DNA of 64,000 nt from Achromobacter sp. B7 (GTDB lineage: Bacteria > Pseudomonadota > Gammaproteobacteria > Burkholderiales > Burkholderiaceae_B), in assembly GCF_003600685.1 (NCBI RefSeq), contig NZ_CP032084.1, positions 1,736,001 to 1,800,000 of the forward strand. The letters run 5' to 3'. The notes under the pieces are model-generated. The model was given only the letters and a program-made list of their open reading frames with translations. It had not been told where the DNA came from and searched no databases. Positions 1 to 8,410 of this stretch are shown here, piece by piece. Position numbers and translations under genes: made by a program. The first letter of the stretch is position 1, and each line of letters opens with the position of its first letter.

Positions 1-430
1 GCGCGATGGCAAAGCCGAACAGCACGCTGGCGGTCAGCAGGGTGGTGAAGGCGGCCGGCGCCAGGCTTTCCGCGCCGAACAGCGCCACGCACAGCGGGAT
101 GCCCATGTAGCCGGCATTGGCATACGACGCGGCCAGACCTTCGATGCTGCGGTCGGTCAGTGCGCGGCGCCCGCCACGGCCGGGCAGGAAAGACACCAGG
201 AAGGTCACGGCGATGCCGCCCGCGAAGGCGGCGACAAAACCCCAATGCGCCATGTGCGTCAGGTCTACCTGCGTCATTGCCCGAAACAGCAGTGCCGGCA
301 GCGACAGGTAGACGACATAGCGGTTCAGCGCGTCGGTGGCGCCGGGTCCCAGCACCTTGCCGCGGGCGGCCAGCCAGCCGGTCAGGATCAGCGCAAAGAC
401 CGGCAGGGCGGCGGTAATGACGGCGTTCAT
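1..430 (-). CDS. AEC-family (auxin efflux carrier-like) transporter, 3' part cut by window edge
   Basis: The reverse strand from an ATG at 430 reads as a hydrophobic protein beginning MNAVITAALPVFALILTGWL, and stays open to the window edge (about 143 residues visible). The opening helix, the N-x-Y-V-Y-L-S-L-P-A-L-L segment near residue 40 and the N-A-G-Y-M-G-I-P-L segment near residue 105 are typical of AEC permeases, inner-membrane secondary carriers that export or exchange small organic acids. The gene lies 34 bases downstream of the DMT exporter in the same direction, so the two may be cotranscribed. The substrate cannot be told, and the C-terminal half is outside the window. Confidence 0.8.
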   Translation of the reverse strand, partial: MNAVITAALPVFALILTGWLAARGKVLGPGATDALNRYVVYLSLPALLFRAMTQVDLTHMAHWGFVAAFAGGIAVTFLVSFLPGRGGRRALTDRSIEGLAASYANAGYMGIPLCVALFGAESLAPAAFTTLLTASVLFGFAIA

Positions 431-464
431 CGGTGGTGATGGGGGCGTGGGCGCGGGAAGGCGC

Positions 465-1358
465 TCATTCTACTTGGCGCGGGCGCGGGTTGCGGGTGAC
501 CAGCAGGATGCCAAGGGCGGCCAGCGCCATGCCGGGCCACGCCAACATGGGTATCGGTTCGCCCAGGGCCATCAACGCAAACACGGCGGTGCAAGGCGGC
601 ACCATGAAGAAAAGGGCGGACACGCGGGACGCTTCACCGTGGCGGATCATGGTCAACAACAAGGTGATGGCCACCAGCGAATTGCCCACTACGAGATAAG
701 CCAACGCGGCAAGCAACGGACCGGTCCATTCGATGCGCATGGGTTCCAGCCAGAATGCCAGCGGCGCGGTCACTGCCAGGCCGACGGCGTATTGCAGCAG
801 GTTGGACGTGACCGGATGCGTGGCCACGCCAAAACGCTTTTCGTAAAGCGTGCCGCTGGTGATGCAAAGCAGCGCGCCAACGGCGAACAGCAGCCCCAGT
901 GGCGCCAGCACGTCGATGGATGCCTTGGCCACGATCACCAGCACAGCGCCCGCCACGCCCAGCCCCAGCCCGGCCCAGCGCCGCGCGTCGACGCGCTCGT
1001 GAGCGATCAATGGGGCCAGCAGGCCGATCAGGATGGGTTGCAATGACGCGATCAGGGCCAGCCCGCCGGCTGGCATGCCCAGTTTCAGCGATAGATAGGT
1101 GCAGCAGAAATAGCCGGCTTGCAGCAGCAGGCCCACCATCGCCAGATGCCCCCAGGCGCGCGCGCCACGGGGCAGGGCGGGACGCAGCACCAGCATGAAC
1201 GGCGCCAGGATCAGCACCACGCAGGCGTAGCGCACGGCCAGGAACGTCAGCGGGTCGGCATAGGCCAGACCGATTTTCAACACGACGAAACCGCTGGACC
1301 ACAGCAACAGGAAAAGCGCGGGAGCGGCTTTCAACCAGGGCGGAGCGGCGGGTGTCAT
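465..1358 (-). CDS. DMT/EamA-family drug-metabolite transporter
   Basis: A 297-residue, very hydrophobic protein with about ten membrane helices arranged as two EamA halves. The first helix contains LLLWSSGFVVLKIGL, the usual EamA opening, and the C-terminal helices carry the G-E-P-I-P-M-L-A-W-P-G-M segment that closes many RhaT/EamA proteins. Members export amino acids, metabolites or drugs across the inner membrane. I chose the ATG at 1358 because an upstream TTG (1382) adds only eight non-hydrophobic residues; no clear ribosome site is seen for either. It precedes the AEC gene by 34 bases and is divergent from the GNAT gene. Substrate unknown. Confidence 0.85.
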   Translation of the reverse strand: MTPAAPPWLKAAPALFLLLWSSGFVVLKIGLAYADPLTFLAVRYACVVLILAPFMLVLRPALPRGARAWGHLAMVGLLLQAGYFCCTYLSLKLGMPAGGLALIASLQPILIGLLAPLIAHERVDARRWAGLGLGVAGAVLVIVAKASIDVLAPLGLLFAVGALLCITSGTLYEKRFGVATHPVTSNLLQYAVGLAVTAPLAFWLEPMRIEWTGPLLAALAYLVVGNSLVAITLLLTMIRHGEASRVSALFFMVPPCTAVFALMALGEPIPMLAWPGMALAALGILLVTRNPRPRQVE

Positions 1359-1478
1359 GTTGGATGCGGGCAACGGGGGCAAGCCGCGATCGTACCCCTT
1401 TTCGTGCCGGTATCATTCCCGCTTGAGAATGCGGCGTAGGATATTTATTGTTGATTGCCGCTCGCGAGGGAAATGAAG

Positions 1479-1922
1479 ATGTCGACCCAAAAAAAATCAG
1501 CGGTGCGTATTGCATTGGGCACCTGGGACCGGCTGCGCGAAGACGCCAGTGCGGTTCGCTACGAGGTATTCGTCGTCGAGCAAAAGGTGCCGCCCGAGGT
1601 CGAGCTGGATGACGACGACGCGCTATCGGTGCACGCCGTGGCGTACGGGCCGGACGGCACGCCAATGGGTACGGGGCGCTTGCTGCCCGACGGGCACATC
1701 GGCCGCATGGCCGTGCAGAAGCGGGCGCGCGGCATGGGCGTGGGCGGGCTGTTGCTGGATGCCCTGATCGAGCAGGGCCATGGCGATGGCCACCGCATGC
1801 TGGTGTTGCATGCGCAGACGCATGCCGCCGGCTTCTATCAGGCGCACGGCTTTGTCGTCGAAGGCGAGGAATTCGTGGAAGCTGGAATTCCGCACGTCGT
1901 GATGACGCGCGAGCTGAAGTAG
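1479..1922 (+). CDS. GNAT-family N-acetyltransferase
   Basis: A 147-residue protein with the GNAT fold: an N-terminal strand-helix with V-R-Y-E-V-F-V-V-E-Q, an acetyl-CoA loop region around R-M-A-V-Q-K-R-A-R-G-M-G-V-G-G-L (R/Q-x-x-G-x-G/A type) and a C-terminal F-Y-Q-A-H-G-F motif. This layout matches the ElaA/YjcF subgroup, cytoplasmic acetyltransferases of unknown acceptor. The GAGGG at 1466-1470 is eight bases before the ATG at 1479, so I prefer it to the ATG at 1473. It stands alone, divergent from the DMT gene, and is followed by a strong hairpin at 1987. Confidence 0.85.
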   Translation: MSTQKKSAVRIALGTWDRLREDASAVRYEVFVVEQKVPPEVELDDDDALSVHAVAYGPDGTPMGTGRLLPDGHIGRMAVQKRARGMGVGGLLLDALIEQGHGDGHRMLVLHAQTHAAGFYQAHGFVVEGEEFVEAGIPHVVMTRELK

Positions 1923-1986
1923 TGCGGCGCATAATGCCGTGCGTATTGCCGTGCGTATTGTCTTGACGCCGGCCGCATGCAAAAGA

Positions 1987-2021
1987 AAAAACCCCGGTCG
2001 TTTTCACGATCGGGGTTTTTC
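1987..2021. terminator. Bidirectional intrinsic terminator
   Basis: A nine-pair stem (CCCCGGTCG / CGATCGGGG, one G-T pair) with a TTTTCA-type loop is flanked by A-runs on the left and T-runs on the right, so it works in both directions. It lies between the rightward GNAT gene and the leftward tRNA-Leu gene. Confidence 0.85.
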
Positions 2022-2058
2022 TTGGCGCATCACGACAGGTACCTCGTGATGTAATAAT

Positions 2059-2143
2059 TGGTGCCCAGGAGAGGACTCGAACCTCCACACCTTGCGGCAC
2101 ACGGACCTGAACCGTGCGCGTCTACCAATTCCGCCACCTGGGC
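2059..2143 (-). tRNA. tRNA-Leu(CAG), copy 1
   Basis: The reverse strand folds as a class II tRNA: acceptor GCCCAGG/CCTGGGC, D-arm GGCGGAATTGGTAGACGC, anticodon loop TTCAGGT (anticodon CAG), a long variable arm, T-loop GGTTCGAGTCC, discriminator A and an encoded CCA. It reads CUG, the main Leu codon in this GC-rich genome. Two near-identical copies follow at 3174 and 3390. It ends just before the terminator at 1987-2021. Confidence 0.96.
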
Positions 2144-2205
2144 GCTGATGCTTCACGTGTTGCGTCGCTTGCGCGTCGTTTCTTGTTCAGCAGCAGAGAA
2201 GCGAG

Positions 2206-2234
2206 ATTATGCACACTTTCTTTTGCGTGTGCAA
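2206..2234 (-). promoter_or_regulatory. Promoter of tRNA-Leu copy 1
   Basis: On the reverse strand TTGCAC (-35) is followed after exactly 17 bases by CATAAT (-10, five of six matches), with a GC-rich CTCGC right after it as in stringently controlled stable-RNA promoters. The predicted start is about 55 bases before the tRNA. Confidence 0.6.
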
Positions 2235-2290
2235 GCCGGTGTCCTGCCTTTTTTTCACTTTTTCGCGCGCCTGGCGTTGGCGGCTTTCGC

Positions 2291-2296
2291 TATAGT
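2291..2296 (+). promoter_or_regulatory. -10 element of tapT, almost leaderless
   Basis: TATAGT sits nine bases before the ATG at 2305. A start seven bases downstream would leave a leader of only about two nucleotides. No good -35 is seen at the matching distance, so the promoter is tentative. Confidence 0.35.
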
Positions 2297-2304
2297 GTCG
2301 CCCC

Positions 2305-2916
2305 ATGTCACGTACCCTTTGCACGCGCTGCCTGCGTCCGGAATCCCATTGCCTGTGCGCGCTGATTCCTTCCTTGTCATGCCGCACCCGCGTCGTGGTG
2401 CTTCAACATCCAAGCGAAGCGCGCCACGCCTTGAACACGGCCCGGCTGGCCGTGCTGGGCTTGGTCGGCGCGCGCCGCGTGGTGGGCGAACGTTTTACGA
2501 CCAGCGATTGGGCTGAGCCCGGCTACACGCCGCGTCTATTGTTTCCGGGGCTGGCCGCCGACGTCCTGACTCCCGGTTATGGGCGTGACCTGGACCTGCC
2601 GATTCAACTGATCGTGCCGGACGGCACGTGGGGCCACGCGCGCAAGCTGCTGCATATCAACCCCGAACTGGCTGCGCTGCCGCGCGTGATGTTGCCCGCC
2701 GGCTTGGTGACCCGCTATCGCGTTCGTCATGCCGATATTCCTGGTGCGCTGTCGACAATCGAAGCGGTCACGCATGCCCTGAGCGCCATTGAAGCGCCCA
2801 TGAACGTCGATGCCTTGTTGCGTCCCTTCGAGGCGTTGATCGACGGACAGATCGAGGGCATGGGTGAAGATCTGTACGCCCGCCATCATTTGCAGCGCAA
2901 GGTGCCGTGGCGCTAA
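2305..2916 (+). CDS. tapT: DTW-domain tRNA-uridine aminocarboxypropyltransferase
   Basis: A 203-residue DTW protein. The N-terminus has a zinc-type cysteine set (C6, C9, C16, C18 in CTRCLRPESHCLC) and the hallmark motif reads D106-G-T-W109 followed by G-H-A-R-K-L-L. A later S-T-I-E-A segment is also typical. DTW enzymes (TapT/YfiP in E. coli) transfer the 3-amino-3-carboxypropyl group of S-adenosylmethionine to a uridine in the tRNA variable loop, making acp3U47. It is placed between two tRNA-Leu genes and transcribed toward them head-on. No ribosome site is visible before the ATG, in line with a near-leaderless message. The family is certain; the exact tRNA targets are inferred. Confidence 0.88.
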   Translation: MSRTLCTRCLRPESHCLCALIPSLSCRTRVVVLQHPSEARHALNTARLAVLGLVGARRVVGERFTTSDWAEPGYTPRLLFPGLAADVLTPGYGRDLDLPIQLIVPDGTWGHARKLLHINPELAALPRVMLPAGLVTRYRVRHADIPGALSTIEAVTHALSAIEAPMNVDALLRPFEALIDGQIEGMGEDLYARHHLQRKVPWR

Positions 2917-3091
2917 GCGGGCGCGGTATGAAAAAGGGTAGGGGATTAATACCGCGAAGCCGGCATATCGGCGTGACGATTGACAAGCTAAACCGGCCAC
3001 GTCGGCGCCCGGAAACATAAAGCCGAACCAAAATGAAATAGCCCGGCGTGCAGTTAAATCGGCGACAAGTAAAAACACCGACAACAAAGCA

Positions 3092-3125
3092 AAAGCCCCG
3101 AATATCTTCCGATGTTCGGGGCTTT
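3092..3125. terminator. Intrinsic terminator between tapT and tRNA-Leu copy 2
   Basis: AAAGCCCCGAA pairs perfectly with TTCGGGGCTTT (11 pairs, 12-base loop). On the reverse strand it ends the tRNA-Leu transcript with TTTTGCTTTG; on the forward strand it could end tapT. Confidence 0.8.
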
Positions 3126-3173
3126 CTGTCTTGCTATCGAATCCGCGCAACGCGGCTTCGTCATCTATGCGGG

Positions 3174-3258
3174 TGGTGCCCAGGAGAGGACTCGAACCTC
3201 CACACCTTTCGGCACACGGACCTGAACCGTGCGCGTCTACCAATTCCGCCACCTGGGC
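3174..3258 (-). tRNA. tRNA-Leu(CAG), copy 2
   Basis: Same 85-base class II tRNA-Leu as at 2059, with encoded CCA and anticodon CAG. The one difference seen is in the variable arm (reverse strand GCCGAAAGG instead of GCCGCAAGG), where the loop base changes but the stem is kept. It lies 131 bases downstream of copy 3 and is probably on the same transcript. Confidence 0.96.
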
Positions 3259-3287
3259 ACTGTAAGAGCCATGAGCTCTAGCAGGTT

Positions 3288-3329
3288 TACTGCAAGTACT
3301 GCTGATACTGCTTTGGCAGTCTTTACTGC
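3288..3329. repeat. Nine-base periodic repeat in the tRNA-Leu spacer
   Basis: TACTGC occurs at 3288, 3297, 3306 and 3324, exactly nine bases apart, and the missing step at 3315 is occupied by the related GGCAGT. It lies in the spacer between tRNA-Leu copies 2 and 3 and belongs to no gene. Confidence 0.7.
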
Positions 3330-3389
3330 ATTTTTACTATCCAACTTGTTCGCGACCGTAGTCGGCAAGCAAGTTCGATTTAAATTCCG

Positions 3390-3474
3390 TGGTGCCCAGG
3401 AGAGGACTCGAACCTCCACACCTTGCGGCACACGGACCTGAACCGTGCGCGTCTACCAATTCCGCCACCTGGGC
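3390..3474 (-). tRNA. tRNA-Leu(CAG), copy 3
   Basis: Same sequence as copy 1 throughout the 85 bases, including the variable arm, anticodon CAG and encoded CCA. It is the first tRNA of the leftward pair 3390/3174. Confidence 0.96.
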
Positions 3475-3537
3475 ACTGAGACATGCTTGTCAGAACACTG
3501 TGATACGCTGCCGCTCTAGTTGCATTGTTTTAGCCCT

Positions 3538-3566
3538 GTTCTATTAAGCGCGTACGTTGTTTTCAA
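3538..3566 (-). promoter_or_regulatory. Probable promoter of tRNA-Leu copies 3 and 2
   Basis: On the reverse strand TTGAAA (five of six -35 matches) is followed after 17 bases by TAGAAC (four of six). The start would be about 55-60 bases before copy 3. The rest of 3475-3748 holds only the A/T-rich leader before rnr, with no gene. Confidence 0.45.
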
Positions 3567-3748
3567 CATACTGACTTAACCAAAACTTAACTAAAACATG
3601 CGTCCTGAGCGCACTTGGTTTTACAATGGGTCTTTCGACCTGGGGTTAGCAACCGCTTTGGTTTTCAACCCCTTCTGACCATTTCTGCTTCAGTGTTCAG
3701 CCTTGGGCGAACCACAGAAGCTGCGCATTATATACGGAACTTTCAGCT

Positions 3749-6214
3749 TTGGCAAAACGATCGAATAACGAATCGAAAAACAACAGATCAACACCCTTGC
3801 CCGAAGCGCCGCCGGACTTCGATCCCGATGTCCCGTCCCGTGAAGCCATCCTGACCGCACTGCGGGCCGCGGGCTCGCCGTTGTCTCCGGTGGAACTGGC
3901 CGAACGCATGGGCGTTGAGCGAGCCGCGACGATGGTGGGTTTCGAGCGCCGCCTGGGCGCTATGGAACGCGACGGCCAGTTGATGCCCAATCGCAAGGGC
4001 GTTTTGTTGCTGGCGACCAAATTGGATTTTGTCGCAGGCAAGGTGCTGGGTCACCGTGACGGGTTCGGTTTCCTGCTGCGTGATGACGGCGGCCCCGACC
4101 TGTTCCTGTCGCCGCGCGAAATGCTCAAGGTCCTGCATGGCGACCGCGTGCTGGTCAAGCCCACGGGCGAATACCGTGGCAAGCCCGAAGGCACCATCGT
4201 TGAAGTCATTGAACGCCGCACCAATAAGCTGGTGGGGCGTTTTCTGCACGAGCATGGCCTGTCCATCGTCGTGCCCGAAGATCAACGCATCAAGCACGAC
4301 ATCCTGATTCCGCCCAGCGACACCAACGGCGCCCAGCATGGGCAGGTGGTTGCGGTTGAAATCATGGAACAGCCCACGCGCCATACGCAGCCCCTGGGCC
4401 GCGTGGCCGAGGTGCTGGGCGAAATCGACGACCCCGGCATGGAAATCGAGATCGCCGTGCGCAAGTTCGACGTGCCCGTCGAATTCTCGGAAGCCGCTCG
4501 CAAGCAAGCCGCGCGCATCCCCGATACTGTCCGCAAAACCGACTTGAAAGACCGCGTCGACCTGCGCGACGTGCCGCTGATCACCATCGACGGCGAAGAC
4601 GCGCGCGACTTCGACGATGCGGTGTATTGCGAGCCCGTCGAACTGGGCACCGGCCAGCGCAAGCGTCCAGGCTGGCGCCTGTTGGTCGCCATTGCCGACG
4701 TCAGCCATTACGTGCGTCCCGGCGACGCCCTGGACGACGACGCCATCGAGCGCGGCACCAGCGTGTACTTCCCGCGCCGCGTCATCCCGATGCTGCCCGA
4801 ATCGCTGTCCAACGGCCTGTGCTCGCTGAACCCCGACGTCGACCGCCTGGTGCTGGTCTGCGACATGGTCATTCCGGCCACGGGCGCCAAGGCCGGCACG
4901 GTCACCGCCTACCAGTTCTATAACGCGGTGATGCATTCGCATGCCCGCACCACGTACACGAATATCTGGGCCGCCTTGCAGCAGCCGGGCGGCCCCGCCG
5001 CCGCGGCCATGCGCAACGTGATGCCGCATGTGCAGCATCTGTACGAACTGTTCCAGCTGCTGGTGCAAGGCCGCAAGAAGCGCGGCGCCATTGATTTCGA
5101 CACCGTCGAAACCAAGATCGTCTGCAACGAACTGGGCCGTATCGAACAGATCGTGCCGTCCGTGCGCAACGACGCCCACAAGCTCATCGAAGAGTGCATG
5201 CTGGCCGCCAACACCTGCGCGGCCGACTTCATGACGCGCAGCAAGCATCCCGGCCTGTACCGCATCCACGAAGGGCCCACGCCGGAACGCCTGCAATCGC
5301 TGCGCGAATTCCTGCGCACGATGGGCTTGTCGCTGGGCGGGGGCGACACGCCCACGGCCAAGGACTACGGTGACTTTCTTGACACCGTGCGCGGCCGTCC
5401 CGACTACCAGCTGTTGCAGTCGATGTGCCTGCGCTCCATGCAGCAGGCCGTCTACAGCCCTGACAACATGGGCCACTTTGGTTTGGCCTACCCCGGCTAC
5501 AGCCACTTCACGTCGCCCATTCGCCGCTACCCCGATCTGTTGACCCATCGCGTCATCAAGGCCCTGTTGGCCGGCCAGCGCTATGTGCCCAGCCTGGATG
5601 ACCACGCAGTCGTCATCGGTCGCACGCAGAAAGAACACGAGCACGCCATCTGGGAAAAGATGGGTCTGGTGTTGTCGGCCACCGAGCGCCGCGCCGACGA
5701 AGCATCGCGCGACGTCGAGGCCTGGCTCAAGTGCTGGTTCGTCAAGGAACGCGTGGGCGAAGACTTCAGCGGCACCGTCACCGGCGTGGCCAGCTTCGGT
5801 ATCTTCGTCACGCTGGATACCTTGCACGTCGAAGGGCTGGTGCACGTGTCTGAACTGGGCGGCGAATACTTCCAGTTCAATGATGGGCTGCATGAGTTGC
5901 GCGGTGAGCGCACCGGCATGCGCTACCGCCTGACCGACAAGGTCCAGGTGCAGGTGGCGCGCGTCGATCTCGAAGCGCGCCGCATTGAATTCCGCCTGGT
6001 GCAGGGCACCAGCTTCGACGCCTTGCGCAAGGCGGCGGCCCGTGGGCCCGACGAGCCCGTGCGCCGCGTGAAGAAGGCGGCAGCCCCGAAGCCGGCCGCG
6101 CTGAAGGGCCAGACCGCCAAGGAACGCCGCGCCGACGCCAAGAAGGCCGGCAAGCCGCCCCGTGCGTCCAAGCGCGCATCGCCCGCCAAAAAGGCGACGC
6201 ACAAGCGTCATTGA
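3749..6214 (+). CDS. rnr: Ribonuclease R (3'-5' exoribonuclease)
   Basis: An 821-residue RNase II/R-family exonuclease that degrades structured RNA processively from the 3' end. Order seen: N-terminal winged-helix segment (about 30-80), cold-shock domains (about 85-250), the RNB catalytic domain with D-G-E-D-A-R-D-F-D-D-A-V near residues 280-292 (metal-binding aspartates), an S1 RNA-binding domain (about 670-755, G-T-V-T-G-V-A-S-F-G-I-F-V) and a Lys/Arg-rich tail from about 765. Domain order and length match RNase R, not the shorter RNase II. The only start giving a full N-terminus is TTG at 3749 (reading MAKRSNNESK), with GGAA nine bases before it. rlmB follows 141 bases later. Confidence 0.96.
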   Translation: MAKRSNNESKNNRSTPLPEAPPDFDPDVPSREAILTALRAAGSPLSPVELAERMGVERAATMVGFERRLGAMERDGQLMPNRKGVLLLATKLDFVAGKVLGHRDGFGFLLRDDGGPDLFLSPREMLKVLHGDRVLVKPTGEYRGKPEGTIVEVIERRTNKLVGRFLHEHGLSIVVPEDQRIKHDILIPPSDTNGAQHGQVVAVEIMEQPTRHTQPLGRVAEVLGEIDDPGMEIEIAVRKFDVPVEFSEAARKQAARIPDTVRKTDLKDRVDLRDVPLITIDGEDARDFDDAVYCEPVELGTGQRKRPGWRLLVAIADVSHYVRPGDALDDDAIERGTSVYFPRRVIPMLPESLSNGLCSLNPDVDRLVLVCDMVIPATGAKAGTVTAYQFYNAVMHSHARTTYTNIWAALQQPGGPAAAAMRNVMPHVQHLYELFQLLVQGRKKRGAIDFDTVETKIVCNELGRIEQIVPSVRNDAHKLIEECMLAANTCAADFMTRSKHPGLYRIHEGPTPERLQSLREFLRTMGLSLGGGDTPTAKDYGDFLDTVRGRPDYQLLQSMCLRSMQQAVYSPDNMGHFGLAYPGYSHFTSPIRRYPDLLTHRVIKALLAGQRYVPSLDDHAVVIGRTQKEHEHAIWEKMGLVLSATERRADEASRDVEAWLKCWFVKERVGEDFSGTVTGVASFGIFVTLDTLHVEGLVHVSELGGEYFQFNDGLHELRGERTGMRYRLTDKVQVQVARVDLEARRIEFRLVQGTSFDALRKAAARGPDEPVRRVKKAAAPKPAALKGQTAKERRADAKKAGKPPRASKRASPAKKATHKRH

Positions 6215-6307
6215 CACGCGCTTTGTGACGCCTTTATGACCCGCCCGCTGTAGGGCGGCGGGGCCATAAGGGGTAACATTGCGCAGATGGCCGGCTTGGT
6301 CCGGTGG

Positions 6308-6327
6308 CCCGCCCCCTCTGGGGCGGG
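6308..6327 (+). other. Perfect GC hairpin between rnr and rlmB
   Basis: CCCGCCCC pairs fully with GGGGCGGG around a CTCT loop and is followed by TATTCGTTT, not a clean T-run. It may attenuate transcription or protect the rnr 3' end against exonucleases, RNase R included. The hairpin ends 28 bases before the rlmB start. Confidence 0.5.
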
Positions 6328-6355
6328 TATTCGTTTATCTAAAGGTATTGCATCT

Positions 6356-7093
6356 ATGGCGTCGACCCAAGTTCTAGCCGGGTTTCACGCGGTTGTCGCG
6401 CGGCTGCGCCACGCGCCCGACTCAATCAAGGAAATCTATGTCGAGGCCTCGCGCCGCGACAAGCGCATGCAGACGTTCATCGAGCAGGCCGAAAAGGCGG
6501 GGCGCCGTGTGCATCCCGTGCCGATGGAACGCCTGGATGGTCTGTCGCGCGGAACGCGGCACCAGGGCGTGGTCGCCTTGGCCGACGAGCGCCAACTGGC
6601 GGTGGATGTGGACGAAGTGCTCGACGTTATCGAGGGCCCGCCGCTGCTGCTGATCCTGGACGGCGTGACCGATCCCCACAATCTGGGCGCCTGCCTGCGC
6701 ACCGCCGATGCGGCGGGCGTGCATGCCGTGATTGCCCCGCGCGACCGCGCCGTCGGCTTGAACGCCACCGTGCAGCGCGTGGCGTGCGGCGCGGCCGATA
6801 CCGTGCCTTATCTGATGGTCACGAACCTGGCCCGCACCATGCGCAGCCTGAAAGATCGTGGCGTGTGGCTGGTGGGTACCGACGACCAGGCCACCGACAG
6901 CATGCACAAGATTGACGCCCGCCAGCCGATGGCGTGGGTCATGGGCGCCGAAGGCGAGGGCATGCGACGCCTGACCCGCGAAACCTGCGATCAGCTCGTC
7001 AACATCCCCATGTTGGGTTCGGTTGAAAGCCTGAACGTCAGCGTGGCCAGCGCCGTGTGCCTGTACGAAACCGTGCGCCAGCGTCAAGCCTGA
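6356..7093 (+). CDS. rlmB: 23S rRNA (guanosine2251-2'-O)-methyltransferase RlmB
   Basis: A 245-residue SpoU/TrmH-family SPOUT methyltransferase. An N-terminal substrate-binding domain (about 1-75) precedes the knotted domain with its three motifs: [10 protein letters not shown] near 107-116, V-M-G-A-E-G-E-G-M near 196-204 and a serine/asparagine motif [11 protein letters not shown] near 222-232. RlmB 2'-O-methylates G2251 of 23S rRNA in the P loop, using S-adenosylmethionine. The ATG at 6356 has AAAGG ten bases upstream and gives the usual length. It follows rnr as in many proteobacteria, where the two are often neighbours. Confidence 0.95.
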   Translation: MASTQVLAGFHAVVARLRHAPDSIKEIYVEASRRDKRMQTFIEQAEKAGRRVHPVPMERLDGLSRGTRHQGVVALADERQLAVDVDEVLDVIEGPPLLLILDGVTDPHNLGACLRTADAAGVHAVIAPRDRAVGLNATVQRVACGAADTVPYLMVTNLARTMRSLKDRGVWLVGTDDQATDSMHKIDARQPMAWVMGAEGEGMRRLTRETCDQLVNIPMLGSVESLNVSVASAVCLYETVRQRQA

Positions 7094-7145
7094 CCTTGTC
7101 CGACCCGACTACCTTGTAGCTCTTCCTTTTACGCGTCTGCCCATC

Positions 7146-8390
7146 ATGCACCAGAACGGCTTTACCACCACGATCCTCCATTCCGACCGCCAACAATCCG
7201 TCGAGCACGGAGCGGTGCACAAGCCGATGCATCCCTCGTCGGAATTCGCCTATGACGACGCGCGCGAGCTGGCGGCGGTATTCCAGGGCAAGGCGGGCTT
7301 TACCTATGCGCGCCAGGGCACGCCCACGACCACGGCGCTGGAAGCCAAGATCAACCACATGGAAGGCGGCAAGGGCACCGTCAGCTTTGCCACCGGCATG
7401 GCGGCGTTGTCGGCCATTTTCACGACCTTGCTGCGTCGCGGCGATCATCTGGTGTCCAGCCAGTTTGTGTTCGGCAACACCAACAGCCTGCTTGGCACGC
7501 TGCTGGAGCTGGGTGTCGAAATCACCTTCGTCGATGCAACAGATGCCGAGCAAGTGCGCGCCGCGATCCAGCCCAACACGCGCATGGTCTTCACTGAAAC
7601 GATTGCCAACCCGGGCACGCAAGTGGCCGACCTGGCGGTCATCGGTGAAATCTGCCGCGAGAAAAACCTGGTCTACGTCGTCGATAACACCTTGACGTCG
7701 CCGTGGATGTTCCGCCCGTCCACCGTGCATGCATCGCTGGTGATGAATTCGCTGTCGAAGTACATCGGCGGCCACGGCAACGCGCTGGGCGGCGCCGTCA
7801 CGGATACGGGCCTGTACGACTGGGCCAACTATTCCAACATCTACGACGCCTACCGCAAGGGGGCGTCCACCAGTTGGGGTCTGACCCAGATCAAGAAGAA
7901 GGGCTTGCGCGACATGGGCGGCACGTTGGCCGCCGAGCCCGCGCACCGCATCGCCGTGGGGGCCGAGACGCTGGCGCTGCGCATGGCCAAGCACTGCGCC
8001 AACGCGCTGGCGCTGGCGCGCTTTCTGGATGAGCATCCCGGTGTGGCCAAGGTTCATTACCCCGGCCTGGCCGGCCACGCGCAGCATGCACGCGCCGCGG
8101 CGCTTTTTGGCTCGCGCTTCGGCGGCCTGTTGGGTGTGGAGCTTGCCGAAGGCGTGGACTGCTTCGATTTCCTGAACCGCCTGCGCATCGTGCTGATGGC
8201 TACGCACCTGGGTGACACGCGCAGCCTGGCATTGCCCGCCGCGCACACCATCTATTACGAGATGGGCGCCGAGCGCCGCAAACAAATGGGCATCGCGGAC
8301 AGCCTGATCCGCGTGTCCGTCGGCATCGAAGACGAAGCCGACCTGCTGTTTGATTTCGATCAGGCGCTTAATGGTTGCCTGAAGGGATAA
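7146..8390 (+). CDS. Cystathionine gamma-synthase-family PLP enzyme
   Basis: A 414-residue member of the Cys/Met-metabolism PLP family. The cofactor lysine is K205 in [10 protein letters not shown], and Y-A-R-Q-G-T-P-T (near 57-64) and A-T-G-M-A-A (near 82-87) form the usual cofactor and substrate loops. Family members act as cystathionine gamma-synthase, O-acylhomoserine sulfhydrylase or methionine gamma-lyase, so it handles a C4 sulfur amino acid in the cytoplasm, but the exact reaction cannot be told. It lies 52 bases after rlmB and 20 bases before the PKHD dioxygenase, which may be cotranscribed. Confidence 0.85.
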   Translation: MHQNGFTTTILHSDRQQSVEHGAVHKPMHPSSEFAYDDARELAAVFQGKAGFTYARQGTPTTTALEAKINHMEGGKGTVSFATGMAALSAIFTTLLRRGDHLVSSQFVFGNTNSLLGTLLELGVEITFVDATDAEQVRAAIQPNTRMVFTETIANPGTQVADLAVIGEICREKNLVYVVDNTLTSPWMFRPSTVHASLVMNSLSKYIGGHGNALGGAVTDTGLYDWANYSNIYDAYRKGASTSWGLTQIKKKGLRDMGGTLAAEPAHRIAVGAETLALRMAKHCANALALARFLDEHPGVAKVHYPGLAGHAQHARAAALFGSRFGGLLGVELAEGVDCFDFLNRLRIVLMATHLGDTRSLALPAAHTIYYEMGAERRKQMGIADSLIRVSVGIEDEADLLFDFDQALNGCLKG

Positions 8391-8410
8391 TCCGCCAAAG
8401 GATCAGGCAC

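Noticed and set aside
2059..3474. Three near-identical 85-base units that look like spaced repeats or a CRISPR-like array
   Set aside because: They fold as complete tRNA-Leu with CCA, and the spacers are of unlike length (1030 and 131 bases).
3788..6217. A long open frame antisense to rnr
   Set aside because: It mirrors the codon structure of rnr in a GC-rich genome, shows no recognisable domain and is rich in His/Gln/Arg, as such shadows are.
7094..7145. A methionine or S-adenosylmethionine riboswitch before the cystathionine gamma-synthase-family gene
   Set aside because: The gap is 52 bases and has no stem pattern of known riboswitches.
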